This document shows, one piece after another, positions 41,250-52,279 of a DNA stretch of 64,000 nucleotides. Source of the DNA: Kuafuiihalomonas sp039024635 (GTDB lineage: Bacteria > Myxococcota > Kuafuiibacteriia > Kuafuiibacteriales > Kuafuiibacteriaceae); NCBI GenBank assembly GCA_039024635.1, contig JBCCQA010000019.1, forward strand, positions 44,984-108,983, given 5' to 3'. The first letter of the stretch is position 1, and every line of letters starts with the position of its first letter. Below the pieces are notes generated by a model. It saw only the letters and a program-made list of their open reading frames with translations. It searched no databases and was not told the DNA's origin. The position numbers and the translations under genes were made by a program.

Positions 41250-42278
41250 GTGAGCGCCGTATCATCCAAAGGCTTCACCTTGATGGAGATGCTGGTGAGC
41301 TTGGCCATCGGCGCCTTCGTGGCTCTGACCGCGGTCAGTTTCGTCGGTGACCAGGTGCGATTGCTGGACAGCACCACCTCCAAGCTCGAGAGCCAGCAGG
41401 AGAGTCGGGTCGTACTGGAGCTTCTGGCGGCCGAGCTTCGCTCGGCCGGCTTGGGCGTGGGCTACACCATCGATGGACAGTTCGCAGGCCTGATTCGAGG
41501 CGACTTCTCGGTGATCGGCGGGGCGAGTTTCCGCAGCGACGGGGCCGAGGTGGGGGGCCTTTCGACCGACGATCTGGGCATTCGATTCGCCCGCGGCGAC
41601 GTGCGAACGATCAGCAACTACACCCGAGGCATTTCGGGCCAGGTCTGTTCCGGTGGCGATTTCGAAGCCGACGACCTCGTGCTCTTGATGACGCGCAACG
41701 GCCGTACGGCCCACACCGCTCGGCTCGGCGCGGTGACGCCGGATGCATGCCAAGGCACCCAGTGCGTCGACGGTTGCGAGACCTTCAACTTCGTATTCGA
41801 GCAGGGCTACGAGACGGGTGGCGACGCCGTCACGGCTTCCTACCGGGAAGGTGAGTTGTTCGGTGACTATCGGGAGGTCGTCTACTTCGTTGCCGAGCAC
41901 CCGATTCGGGGCAACGAGCTGAGGCGAGCGGAGATCTCGGCTGACCAGGTCTGTGGGGGGCGCGCCGAAGGCTGCGGCGTGACGGTCGGGAATCAGGTCG
42001 ATGCGCTTCAAGTACGAGTCTGGCTCTTCGACGAAGTGACGGGCGGATGGGTAGACGTCACAGGTCGGGGTAGCATCGACGAGGTCGGACCTCTGCGGGT
42101 CGACCTCGAACTCGTGGCTCGAGCCGAGCGAAGCGCGATGTCGAGAGTCGCCCTACGTTCGGCCATCGAGCCCGGCTCATGTTATCCCGAGCCTTGCGAC
42201 AGCCAGGGGAAGACGCCTCGGGAGTCACTTCGGACCACGATCGAGATCCGGAACGCGGGAAGGATGCAGATCCGATGA
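41250..42278 (+). CDS. PilW-like minor pilin
   Basis: A 342-residue prepilin with leader and cleavage site KG|FTLMEMLVSLAIG, the hydrophobic alpha-1 helix, then a large head containing several Cys (SGQVCSGGDF, PDACQGTQCVDGCETF, QVCGGRAEGCG). Size and the PilV-PilW-PilX-PilY1 order identify it as PilW-like. GTG start at 41250, directly after the PilV-like stop. Its stop overlaps the next ATG (ATGA). Function: minor pilin of the tip/initiation complex. Confidence 0.82.
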   Translation: MSAVSSKGFTLMEMLVSLAIGAFVALTAVSFVGDQVRLLDSTTSKLESQQESRVVLELLAAELRSAGLGVGYTIDGQFAGLIRGDFSVIGGASFRSDGAEVGGLSTDDLGIRFARGDVRTISNYTRGISGQVCSGGDFEADDLVLLMTRNGRTAHTARLGAVTPDACQGTQCVDGCETFNFVFEQGYETGGDAVTASYREGELFGDYREVVYFVAEHPIRGNELRRAEISADQVCGGRAEGCGVTVGNQVDALQVRVWLFDEVTGGWVDVTGRGSIDEVGPLRVDLELVARAERSAMSRVALRSAIEPGSCYPEPCDSQGKTPRESLRTTIEIRNAGRMQIR

Positions 42279-42757
42279 GGGCTTCGTCGAGGGCTGGCTT
42301 CTCCATGCCGGTCGTCATCCTCAGTTTGGGTGTGGCCGCCATCTCAGCCGCCGTGCTTTTGGACGTCGTGAGCTTCGACTTCGTTCTTCAAGGACAGGAG
42401 CGTCGAAGTCGGGAGGCGAGGCAGCTGGCAGAGGGCGGGCTCATGGAGCTGCTCAATGATCAGCGTCTGCAAAACCAGCTTCCCGATCTGGAAGACGACA
42501 ACTTGGCCAACAGAATCACCTCACCCGAGCAGTCCATGTTCACGGGCGAAGGACGCGGAGACTACGAGGCCGAAGTCCGTCTCCTTCGCCTCGCACCACT
42601 CCTCGAAAGCTCTCAGGGACGGCTTCAGGCCATCATGTACGAGCTCGTCGTGGACGGTAAAAAGTCCGGGGGACATCAGGCCGGCGTACGGGCCGAGATC
42701 TACAAGTTTGCGGCTAGGGCCTCGGGCCTGGTCCAGGAGGGGCGCCACGCGCGCTGA
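42275..42757 (+). CDS. PilX-like minor pilin
   Basis: A 160-residue protein with a prepilin-like N-terminus AG|FSMPVVILSLGVAAISAAVL, in which the usual Glu5 is replaced (no Glu at +5), as in PilX/GspK-type minor pilins that cap the pseudopilus. The rest is a helical/charged head (QERRSREARQLAEGGLMELL). ATG at 42275 overlaps the PilW stop. Identified by context and N-terminus; overall similarity to PilX is inferred. Confidence 0.72.
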   Translation: MRASSRAGFSMPVVILSLGVAAISAAVLLDVVSFDFVLQGQERRSREARQLAEGGLMELLNDQRLQNQLPDLEDDNLANRITSPEQSMFTGEGRGDYEAEVRLLRLAPLLESSQGRLQAIMYELVVDGKKSGGHQAGVRAEIYKFAARASGLVQEGRHAR

Positions 42758-42766
42758 GTACATTCC

Positions 42767-45700
42767 ATGGCGAGTTCGATGATCATGATGCTGCTGTTTG
42801 CCCAGTACCCCGATGCGGCCGACCACCTGCGGGCGAGGGACTTGATTCCCCAGGTCGGACTCATTCTCGATCGGTCGTGCTCGATGCGTTCTGGCACTCT
42901 GTCGACTGAGTGTGACTGGTATGCCGCCAACCACAACGGGGGGTCTACATCACTCAACAAGAGCGAGCAGATGAAGGCGGCGCTGGTCGGCTGCACGACG
43001 GCAGAGGACGGCGTGCTCGACCGATGGCACGAGCGCATCAATTTCTCGATCTACGAGTTCGGAAGCGGGACCCGTCGAAACGTCGAGTTCGACTCAGACC
43101 TGACCGCGCTGGAAGCGGGCGTCATGCGGGTTCCAACCACCGGCGGCACCCACATGTCCCGCGCTCTTCGAGATCACGGCAAGTACTTCGACGACTACTT
43201 CGACACCACCAACACGGAGGTCTGTAAACCGAACTACTTGGTCTTTCTGAGTGACGGGAATCCGAACGGCGGTGACGCGACCTTCGACTGGGAGTGCACG
43301 CCCCCTGCCGAGTCACGCTACGTAAGGCGAAACGAACCCTGGCGAGGCGCCGACTACATGTGGAGCAATCCTGACCTGCTCTGCGACGTCCCGGGTGATC
43401 AGAAGATATCCACCTATGCCTTGGGCTTCGGCGCTCCGGGCTCTTTCAATCCTACCAACCTCCAAAGGATCGCCGAAGACGGAGGAGGGGAGTATTTCTA
43501 CGCCTCGGACGTTCAGGGCCTGAGCCGAGCTTTCGAGTCGATCATCTCCGCCCTCCAGGCGCGCAGTGCTCTGTTCTTTGCGCCTATCGCCATCGAATCG
43601 GGCTCCCTGTTTCCCGACAACTACGCCTATGTGACCAGCTTCCGGCCCAACCAATCCGGGCCCTGGTATGGCAACGTCAAGAAGTACTGCGTCCTTCCTA
43701 GGATTAAGGAAGGCGGGGTCTTCGACAGCAGCGACGACAAGTGCCTTCTCAAGTCCACCGATGGCATCAAGCTCCTCACCAATCCCGACGCCGAGGACAA
43801 GTGGACCGGGAGCACCGCCTTGGCTGCGGATGCAGGAGGCGCAGGCGCCATCATACTCGACGAGCTCGGGGGTCCGGGGGCCGAGCCCAGCGCCGACCCA
43901 TGGTCGATTCGCAACATCGTGACCTATCGACCCGGAACCGCAGCCTACGTGCCGCTCCACCCTGACGAGTGGACCGAAGACGACGCCTTCGCCAACGGCT
44001 GTCAGCGCCACCGGCTCATCAATTCTCTCCATGGCTACGGCTACGCCGCGGATTGTGCCACCGGTCGACCGGAGGAGGTCGCGCCCTGGCCGGTCGGCGA
44101 CCCGGTTCACGCCAACCCGGTCTTTCTCCGCTATGGAAAGTGCGATGACGACCAGGGCCAACCGGTCGAAGACACCTGCTACGTCGCCTTCACCGGCAAC
44201 GACGGGATGCTTCACATCATCGATTCCGCGGATGGTGAAGAAGAGGTCGCCCTTATTCCGGGTGAGCTCTGGCGGCCCAACACGGTACCCAACTCTCTGA
44301 TGGCCGACCGCTTCGATCAGCCCGGCCAAGCATACAGCCACCGATTCTACGTCGACGGTCGGGCTCAGCTCGTTCACGTGGACAAGGACTCGGACTTCGC
44401 CATCGATCCTGACGAGGAAGCCTACTTGCTCTTCTCCCTTGGTCGGGGCGGCTCCGCCCACTATCTGCTCGACGTGTCGCGCTTCGATGGGGACCTCAGC
44501 GTCCAGGACAACCCGATCTACCCTCTTGCGGCCGAGAACGGGACTATCCTGAGCCAACTGTCCGACACAATCTCGCCCCCTTGGGTTGGGCGTTTCCGAC
44601 TCGACGAAAAGCCCGAGCTGCTCGCCGTCTTCGGCACCGGCCACGTACCCGATCTGGACTTCAAGGAGGCCTCCTCGGGTAGCCGCACGCTACGGCCGAC
44701 GGAGCAGCCCGGTACGGTGGTAGAGGTACCCTGTGATGGACCGGGCAACCTCTCGGATCAGAGCCGAATGGGCATCACCGGCTTCTGCAACGCCTACCAT
44801 ACGCCTGCCTGCAGCGCCTCGGTCGGAGACTGCTACGACGGGAGCGGCCTACCCCTGGACATATCCACCGTCCCCTTGTTCTACGCCGATGGCCATCATT
44901 CGACCCGAGCCATGCGGCTCTACTTCGACGTCTTCTCCTTGGAGGAAGGCGACGTCCTCCAGGTTGAGGATTCCCAAGGGCAGATCATCGGTAGCTATGA
45001 GGGAACTGCACTAGCCAACAGCTGGACCCCCTGGGTCTACGACGAGAGCGTGAGCCTGCGTTTGGTGACCGACGGAGTGGACCGAGAGGGAGAGGGCTTT
45101 CGAATCGCTCGGGTTGAGTCGCTGCGCGGCCGTCATGCTTCTCGTGAGCTCCCCGGGGAGCCCGAAGGTGAAGGGCCAAGTCCCGGTTTCGTACTCGGCC
45201 TCGATCATCAGCCTCAGGTGGTGGCCGTTCGACTCGATCGCTGGAACGGAGCGAGCGCGCCCCAGGCCTTCCAGGCCGGAGCGGCCGATGAGGCCATCGC
45301 TGTGCGTTTCACAGCCGACTGTGGCTCCGCTGCCGACCCTCGATGCGTTGACGCTTCGAGCTCACCTGATCTCGAGCACATGATCTGTCCCATCAGCAGC
45401 GAGGTCTCGGTTTTTCTGGATGGTGCCATAGGCGTCGGTCTGTACTGGGGCGACGAGTGCGGACAGATTTGGAAAGCTTGGAGCCCCGACGAAGGAAAGG
45501 CCTGGCGGGTGCGCCGACTCGCCAACTTCAACAACGACCGGCTCGGATACGGCTGGGATTTCCGGAAGTTCTTCACTCGGGTAGACCTGGTCGAGAGTCG
45601 ATGCCCGGGTAAAGAGGTCGTCGGTGTCTACTTCGGGACGGGTGACGTGCAGCACCCGGCTAACCTCAACCTCTTGGATGATTCCTCTCTCAATGACGGG

Positions 45701-46201
45701 CGAGACATCGTCGGCGTCATCTGGGACGACGGTGAGGTCGACGCCCTGGGCGTTCAGGACTTGGTCGACGCGACCAGTGTCGACGAGATCGACCCCCGCG
45801 AGGTCTACCGTCAGGGCAAGAAGGGCTGGATGCTCCGACTCGAACCCTATGAACGCATGATACGGGATCCGCTGGTCGCGGAGGGCGTAGCCTTCTTCAA
45901 GACCTTCACCCCCATCCCGTCTTCTGCCGCTTGCGATTCCGCGAGCGGGATCGACCGGGTGTATGCGGTCGACAACTGCTCGGCCGGGGCCGCCAACGAC
46001 GTGAACCAAGACGGCACATTGGACAAGGAAGACCGGAAGAAGTGGGAGGGAGAGACCGAAGGCGGTGCGGGCCTGTTCGTGTACACCCCCAAAGAGACCG
46101 GGGTGATCGTGAGTCACGGCGACCTGAGCCGTGAGCAGGAGGCCGAGCTCAACATCCGCCGCAAGCGGCCGGGCTTATTCCTCTGGAGGGAGTTGGAATG
46201 A
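42767..46201 (+). CDS. pilY1: PilY1-like pilus tip adhesin
   Basis: A 1,144-residue protein. The N-terminal half is a von Willebrand A domain with a complete MIDAS: DRSCS (Asp35, Ser37, Ser39), Thr in TTGGTHMS and Asp in FLSDGNPNGG. The C-terminal half is the PilY1 beta-propeller (TGNDGMLHIIDSADG, LFSLGRGGSAHYLLDVSRF, GYGWDFRKFF). Two EF-hand-like calcium loops are seen, at residues 539-550 (DKDSDFAIDPDE) and 1078-1089 (DVNQDGTLDKED). PilY1 primes pilus assembly and mediates calcium-dependent adhesion and twitching. The only signal-peptide-like stretch is MIMMLLFAQ, which is short and lacks a basic n-region; an in-frame TGA at 42755 rules out a longer start. Confidence 0.9.
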   Translation: MASSMIMMLLFAQYPDAADHLRARDLIPQVGLILDRSCSMRSGTLSTECDWYAANHNGGSTSLNKSEQMKAALVGCTTAEDGVLDRWHERINFSIYEFGSGTRRNVEFDSDLTALEAGVMRVPTTGGTHMSRALRDHGKYFDDYFDTTNTEVCKPNYLVFLSDGNPNGGDATFDWECTPPAESRYVRRNEPWRGADYMWSNPDLLCDVPGDQKISTYALGFGAPGSFNPTNLQRIAEDGGGEYFYASDVQGLSRAFESIISALQARSALFFAPIAIESGSLFPDNYAYVTSFRPNQSGPWYGNVKKYCVLPRIKEGGVFDSSDDKCLLKSTDGIKLLTNPDAEDKWTGSTALAADAGGAGAIILDELGGPGAEPSADPWSIRNIVTYRPGTAAYVPLHPDEWTEDDAFANGCQRHRLINSLHGYGYAADCATGRPEEVAPWPVGDPVHANPVFLRYGKCDDDQGQPVEDTCYVAFTGNDGMLHIIDSADGEEEVALIPGELWRPNTVPNSLMADRFDQPGQAYSHRFYVDGRAQLVHVDKDSDFAIDPDEEAYLLFSLGRGGSAHYLLDVSRFDGDLSVQDNPIYPLAAENGTILSQLSDTISPPWVGRFRLDEKPELLAVFGTGHVPDLDFKEASSGSRTLRPTEQPGTVVEVPCDGPGNLSDQSRMGITGFCNAYHTPACSASVGDCYDGSGLPLDISTVPLFYADGHHSTRAMRLYFDVFSLEEGDVLQVEDSQGQIIGSYEGTALANSWTPWVYDESVSLRLVTDGVDREGEGFRIARVESLRGRHASRELPGEPEGEGPSPGFVLGLDHQPQVVAVRLDRWNGASAPQAFQAGAADEAIAVRFTADCGSAADPRCVDASSSPDLEHMICPISSEVSVFLDGAIGVGLYWGDECGQIWKAWSPDEGKAWRVRRLANFNNDRLGYGWDFRKFFTRVDLVESRCPGKEVVGVYFGTGDVQHPANLNLLDDSSLNDGRDIVGVIWDDGEVDALGVQDLVDATSVDEIDPREVYRQGKKGWMLRLEPYERMIRDPLVAEGVAFFKTFTPIPSSAACDSASGIDRVYAVDNCSAGAANDVNQDGTLDKEDRKKWEGETEGGAGLFVYTPKETGVIVSHGDLSREQEAELNIRRKRPGLFLWRELE

Positions 46202-46569
46202 TGGCAATGACGATTGGCGCCACCGTGGCGCTCGCCCTGGCGGGCGCAACGGAACAGGAGCAAAAGCCGACCTTGGAGGTCGTGGCCAAGGTGGCCAAGC
46301 TCGAGGACGGGGTCGTGCTGGTGGAGCGAGCCTTGACCAAGACCAAGCTGGCCCTCCTCCGACGAAGAGGCCTCCCCGAAGTGAGTCGAGAAGATGAGAT
46401 CATGGACGGCTCGATCTTCGACGGTCGACTCTTCGTGGCCTATCCGATGACTCCGGAGCTCACGCAACGCCAGGGAGACGCAAAGAAGTGGATTGGGCGT
46501 TCGGTAAAGCTCCAGCTCCGACGCAACGAAGCTGGGCGTTGGTCCATCGAGCGCATGAGCCTTCCCTGA
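46198..46569 (+). CDS. Small secreted protein of the pilus locus, function unknown
   Basis: A 123-residue protein starting at an ATG that overlaps the PilY1 stop (ATGA). A weak signal peptide (MAMTIGATVALALAGATEQ) is followed by a basic/acidic domain with TLEVVAKVAKLEDGVVLVER, SREDEIMDGSIFDGRLFVAY and KKWIGRSVKLQLRR, probably a small beta-rich fold. No family recognised. Coupling to pilY1 suggests it acts with the adhesin. The stop sits in an inverted repeat shared with the convergent glnS end. Confidence 0.6.
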   Translation: MMAMTIGATVALALAGATEQEQKPTLEVVAKVAKLEDGVVLVERALTKTKLALLRRRGLPEVSREDEIMDGSIFDGRLFVAYPMTPELTQRQGDAKKWIGRSVKLQLRRNEAGRWSIERMSLP

Positions 46570-46579
46570 GCGGGCTCAG
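46566..46579. terminator. Short hairpin shared by two convergent gene ends
   Basis: CTGAGC-GG-GCTCAG spans the stop codons of both the small pilus-locus protein and glnS and is followed by a pyrimidine-rich stretch (CTCTTCTTCTTCTCC) on the plus strand. It may act as a weak bidirectional terminator. Confidence 0.35.
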
Positions 46580-48243
46580 CTCTTCTTCTTCTCCTTCGAC
46601 CACGAGTCTTTGAGTCCTACCGTTCGATTGAAGACAGGGCGATCCTTGGTGCTGTCCTGGTCGACCGAGAAATAGCCCAAACGCATGAACTGAACCGTCG
46701 TCTCAGGGGTGAGCTCGGCCAGACTGGGCTCCACAATCGCCTGGCGGAGCTGGAGCGAATCAGGTCTGAGGTCGGCGAGAAGGTCCTCCAAGCCACCGGG
46801 ATCGTTGGCCTCGAAGAGCTGGTCGTACAGGCGAACGTCGGCCGGAATGCCGCGGTCTGCGTCGACCCAGTGAAGTGTTCCCTTGACCCTACGGCCGTCG
46901 GGGGAGTCGCCTCCTCGTGATTCCGGATCGTAGCTGCAGCGCAGCTGAATGACCTCGCCCGCCTCATTCTTTACGACCTCCTCGCAGGTCACGAAGTAGG
47001 CATGCTTGAGCCGAACCTCCCGTCCTGGTGCCATGCGAAACCACTTCTTGGGGGCGTCCTCCATGAAGTCGCCCCGTTCGATGAATAGTCGCCCCGAGAA
47101 GGGGACTTCGCGGGTACCGGCCTCCGCATCCTCCGGGTTGTTGACGGCAGTGATGCTCTCGCCATGACCCTCAGGGTAGTTGGTGATGACCAGCTCGACG
47201 GGATCCAGGACCGCCATCACCCGTCGAGCCGTCCGGTTTAACTCCTCTCGAATGCTGTACTCCAGCGCAGCGTACTCAATCACGTTGTCGGCGCGAGATA
47301 CGCCCGCGCGGGTCGCGAAGCCGCGGAGAGCGCTCGGCGTATAGCCTCGACGCCGGAGAGCAGCTACGGTGGGCATCCGGGGATCGTCCCAGTCGGCGAC
47401 GATGCCTTCGTCGACCAGACTCTTCAACTTTCGCTTGCTCATTAGGGTGTGGGCCAAATTGAGCCGAGCGTACTCGATTTGCCGAGGTCGAGAAGGGAGG
47501 GGGAGCTTCTCGACGAACCAATCGTACACGGCCCGGTTGTTCTCGAACTCCAGCGTGCACAGCGAGTGGGTAACCATCTCCAGGGCGTCCGAAACCGGAT
47601 GGGCGTAGTCGTACATTGGGTAGATGCTCCACGCATCTGCTGTCTTGTGGTGGTGGGCTTTCCGGATTCTGTACATGAGCGGGTCGCGCAGCTTCATGTT
47701 CGGGCTCGCCATGTCGATCTTTGCTCGGAGGGTGAAGGCACCCTCTGCGTGCTTCCCGTTCCGCATCTCCTCTAGGAGCCGAAGGCTCTCTTCGGAGTCT
47801 CGGTCCCGGTTTGGACTCGGTCGTCCAGGGGAGGTCACGGTGCCGCGCCACTCTCGAATGGAGGCCTCATCCAAACTGCACACGTAGGCCAGGCCCTCGC
47901 GGATGGCATGTTGGGCCAACTCGTACAGCTTCGGGAAGTAGTCGGAGGCGTGATAGAGGTGCTCGCCCCAGTCGTAGCCGAGCCAGCGGATGTCCTTCAT
48001 CATCTGGTCCGCGAAGCGCTGCTCTTCCTTTAGTGGATTGGTGTCGTCGAAGCGAAGGTGGCAGCGTCCCCCGAACTCCTTGGCCAGCTCGAAGTTGAGG
48101 ACCACGTGCTTGGCGTGGCCCACATGTAGAAAGCCATTGGGTTCGGGGGGAAAGCGGGTGACGACACGGCCGTCGTTGCGGCCCTGGGCCACGTCCTCGG
48201 CGATGATCTGACGGATGAAATCCCGGGGCGCGGTGCTCGACAC
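46576..48243 (-). CDS. glnS: Glutaminyl-tRNA synthetase
   Basis: A 555-residue class I tRNA synthetase. The HIGH-type motif is PEPNGFLHVGHAKH, with the GlnRS/eukaryotic-type RFDDTNP; KMSKS is LMSKRKLK. The anticodon-binding beta-barrels follow (RLFIERGDFMEDAPKKWFRM onward). The closing residues match the standard GlnRS C-terminus. Charging Gln directly means this organism need not rely only on GatCAB amidation. GTG start at 48243. The Lys-rich C-terminus overlaps the convergent hairpin. Confidence 0.96.
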   Translation of the reverse strand: MSSTAPRDFIRQIIAEDVAQGRNDGRVVTRFPPEPNGFLHVGHAKHVVLNFELAKEFGGRCHLRFDDTNPLKEEQRFADQMMKDIRWLGYDWGEHLYHASDYFPKLYELAQHAIREGLAYVCSLDEASIREWRGTVTSPGRPSPNRDRDSEESLRLLEEMRNGKHAEGAFTLRAKIDMASPNMKLRDPLMYRIRKAHHHKTADAWSIYPMYDYAHPVSDALEMVTHSLCTLEFENNRAVYDWFVEKLPLPSRPRQIEYARLNLAHTLMSKRKLKSLVDEGIVADWDDPRMPTVAALRRRGYTPSALRGFATRAGVSRADNVIEYAALEYSIREELNRTARRVMAVLDPVELVITNYPEGHGESITAVNNPEDAEAGTREVPFSGRLFIERGDFMEDAPKKWFRMAPGREVRLKHAYFVTCEEVVKNEAGEVIQLRCSYDPESRGGDSPDGRRVKGTLHWVDADRGIPADVRLYDQLFEANDPGGLEDLLADLRPDSLQLRQAIVEPSLAELTPETTVQFMRLGYFSVDQDSTKDRPVFNRTVGLKDSWSKEKKKS

Positions 48244-48272
48244 GTCCCGGGAGTTATCACTTTCGGCGACAA

Positions 48273-49739
<1,467 letters not shown>

Positions 49740-49793
49740 GGGTTGGTTCTTTCCTCGCAACAGAGCCATGTTAAGCACTGGGCAGACATGGAA

Positions 49794-49824
49794 AGTCCTC
49801 CGAAAATTCCCGGTCGGAAGGACT
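49794..49824. repeat. Imperfect inverted repeat in the htrA-yqeY divergent promoter
   Basis: AGTCCTCCGA (49794-49803) pairs with TCGGAAGGACT (49814-49824), one extra base on the right arm. It lies between the two divergent genes (49740-49882) and could be an operator or a hairpin at a 5' end. Role inferred from position only. Confidence 0.3.
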
Positions 49825-49882
49825 CCGCATGTGAGGGTGCTAACCTTCGGGTCTTCCCGGAGCGCGCCGAGGTAGAACGAAG

Positions 49883-50317
49883 ATGCTGATCGATGAACTG
49901 AAGGCCGGCGTGAAGGACGCCATGCGAAGCAAAGACGGCGTGGCCAAGGACGTGCTCCGGGTAGCGCTGGGCGAGATTCAGACGGCCGAAGCCCGGACCG
50001 GCGGTTCGCTGTCCGAGGAAGAGGCCCAGAAGATGGTCCGCAAATTGGTCAAGTCTAACGAAGAGACCTTGGCCGTGACCAGCGATGCCGCGACCATCGG
50101 CAAGCTGAAGCGGGAGATCGAGGTCCTGCAGGGCTTCTTGCCGAGAGCCCTTTCGGTGGACGAAATCGAGCAGGCTTTGGCCAGGGTGGCGGAGGCCATT
50201 CGGGGCGCGAAGGCGGACGGACCCGCCATGGGCATTGCGATGAAGGCGCTCAAGAGCGCCGGGGCCACGGTAGAGGCAACGGACGTGAAGGCGGCGGTGG
50301 GGCGGCTTCGATCCTGA
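49883..50317 (+). CDS. GatB/YqeY domain protein
   Basis: A 144-residue protein of the YqeY family: MLIDELKAGVKDAMRSKD, then LRVALGEIQTAEAR, KMVRKLVKSNEETLAV and GFLPRALSVDEIEQALA, ending KAAVGRLRS. It corresponds to the tRNA-binding tail domain of GatB as a free protein; its role is unknown, though stand-alone YqeY is suggested to interact with tRNA or amidotransferase. Standard length. Divergent from htrA and close to glnS, which is a mild functional link. Confidence 0.9.
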   Translation: MLIDELKAGVKDAMRSKDGVAKDVLRVALGEIQTAEARTGGSLSEEEAQKMVRKLVKSNEETLAVTSDAATIGKLKREIEVLQGFLPRALSVDEIEQALARVAEAIRGAKADGPAMGIAMKALKSAGATVEATDVKAAVGRLRS

Positions 50318-50326
50318 GAGATCAGC

Positions 50327-50980
50327 TCAGAGCGCGGGCTCTCCACCCTTGACCATGGCCTGCTGATAGCCGGGACGGGCCCGCATCCGTGACCAGTAGG
50401 CCCGGGTTCGAGGATGCCGCTCGCCGCTCACGCCTCGGGCCACCATCCCTTCGACGGGAAAGCTCATCATCACGTCGGCCGCGGTCGGGCGGTCGCCCAG
50501 CAGCCAGTCTCGACCCTCCAAGCTCCGCTCCAAGAAGTCGGCGTGCAGCTTCAGCTGGGCGCCCAGGTAGGCCCTGTAGACCAGCCCTCGGATGGCGGCG
50601 CCCACTGGACGAACGAGAAACGGGCTCTGGCTCTTGATCTTGTCCATGATCAGCTTGAGGAGCAGAATCGGCATGACCGAGCCCTCGGCATAGTGAAGCC
50701 AAAAACGGTAGCCCTCTCGGTCTTCGGCCGGCGCTCCCCAGGCTGGCCCGAAGTTCTCCACCAGGTACTCCACGATGGCGCCGGACTCGGCCAGGGCCTT
50801 GCCGTCATGCTCGAGGATGGGGGCCTTCCCCAGAGGATGGGCCTCGGCGAGGACCTTCGGGGCGAGCTGAGTCCGCGGGTTTCGGCGATGTTCGACCAGC
50901 TCGTACTCCAAACCCAGCTCTTCCAGGAGCCATAGGATTCGAGTGGAGCGAGAGTCATTGAGATGGTGGAGGCGGAGCAT
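50327..50980 (-). CDS. Glutathione S-transferase
   Basis: A 217-residue GST: LRLHHLNDSRSTRILWLLEE (Ser in the active-site region), HPLGKAPILEHDGKALAES with the cis-Pro and the Glu-Ser motif, and the C-terminal DWLLGDRPTAADVMMSF. Arrangement and length fit plant tau/phi- or bacterial beta-like enzymes. It begins 3 bases after the glutaryl-CoA dehydrogenase stop on the same strand, so the two are co-transcribed and the GST may assist the same degradation pathway (for example isomerisation or detoxification of a reactive intermediate), which is inference. Confidence 0.87.
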   Translation of the reverse strand: MLRLHHLNDSRSTRILWLLEELGLEYELVEHRRNPRTQLAPKVLAEAHPLGKAPILEHDGKALAESGAIVEYLVENFGPAWGAPAEDREGYRFWLHYAEGSVMPILLLKLIMDKIKSQSPFLVRPVGAAIRGLVYRAYLGAQLKLHADFLERSLEGRDWLLGDRPTAADVMMSFPVEGMVARGVSGERHPRTRAYWSRMRARPGYQQAMVKGGEPAL

Positions 50981-50983
50981 TGC

Positions 50984-52189
<1,206 letters not shown>

Positions 52190-52231
52190 GGGGGCAGACT
52201 AGGGCATGGGCGAGGTCGGTGGGAATCAAAA

Positions 52232-52261
52232 GCTTCAACCTTGAAGTTTTAAGCTTGAAGC
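52232..52261. promoter_or_regulatory. Divergent promoter with TTGAAG operator repeats
   Basis: CTTCAA-CC-TTGAAG forms a perfect inverted repeat (52233-52246) and a third TTGAAG follows at 52255-52260, with flanking G/C extending the outer pair to GCTTCAA...TTGAAGC. The AT-rich patch is unusual against the GC-rich surroundings. It lies between the divergent starts at 52189 and 52280. Best candidate regulator: the MarR protein of the operon. Confidence 0.6.
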
Positions 52262-52279
52262 TTCTGGGTCGGACGGGTG

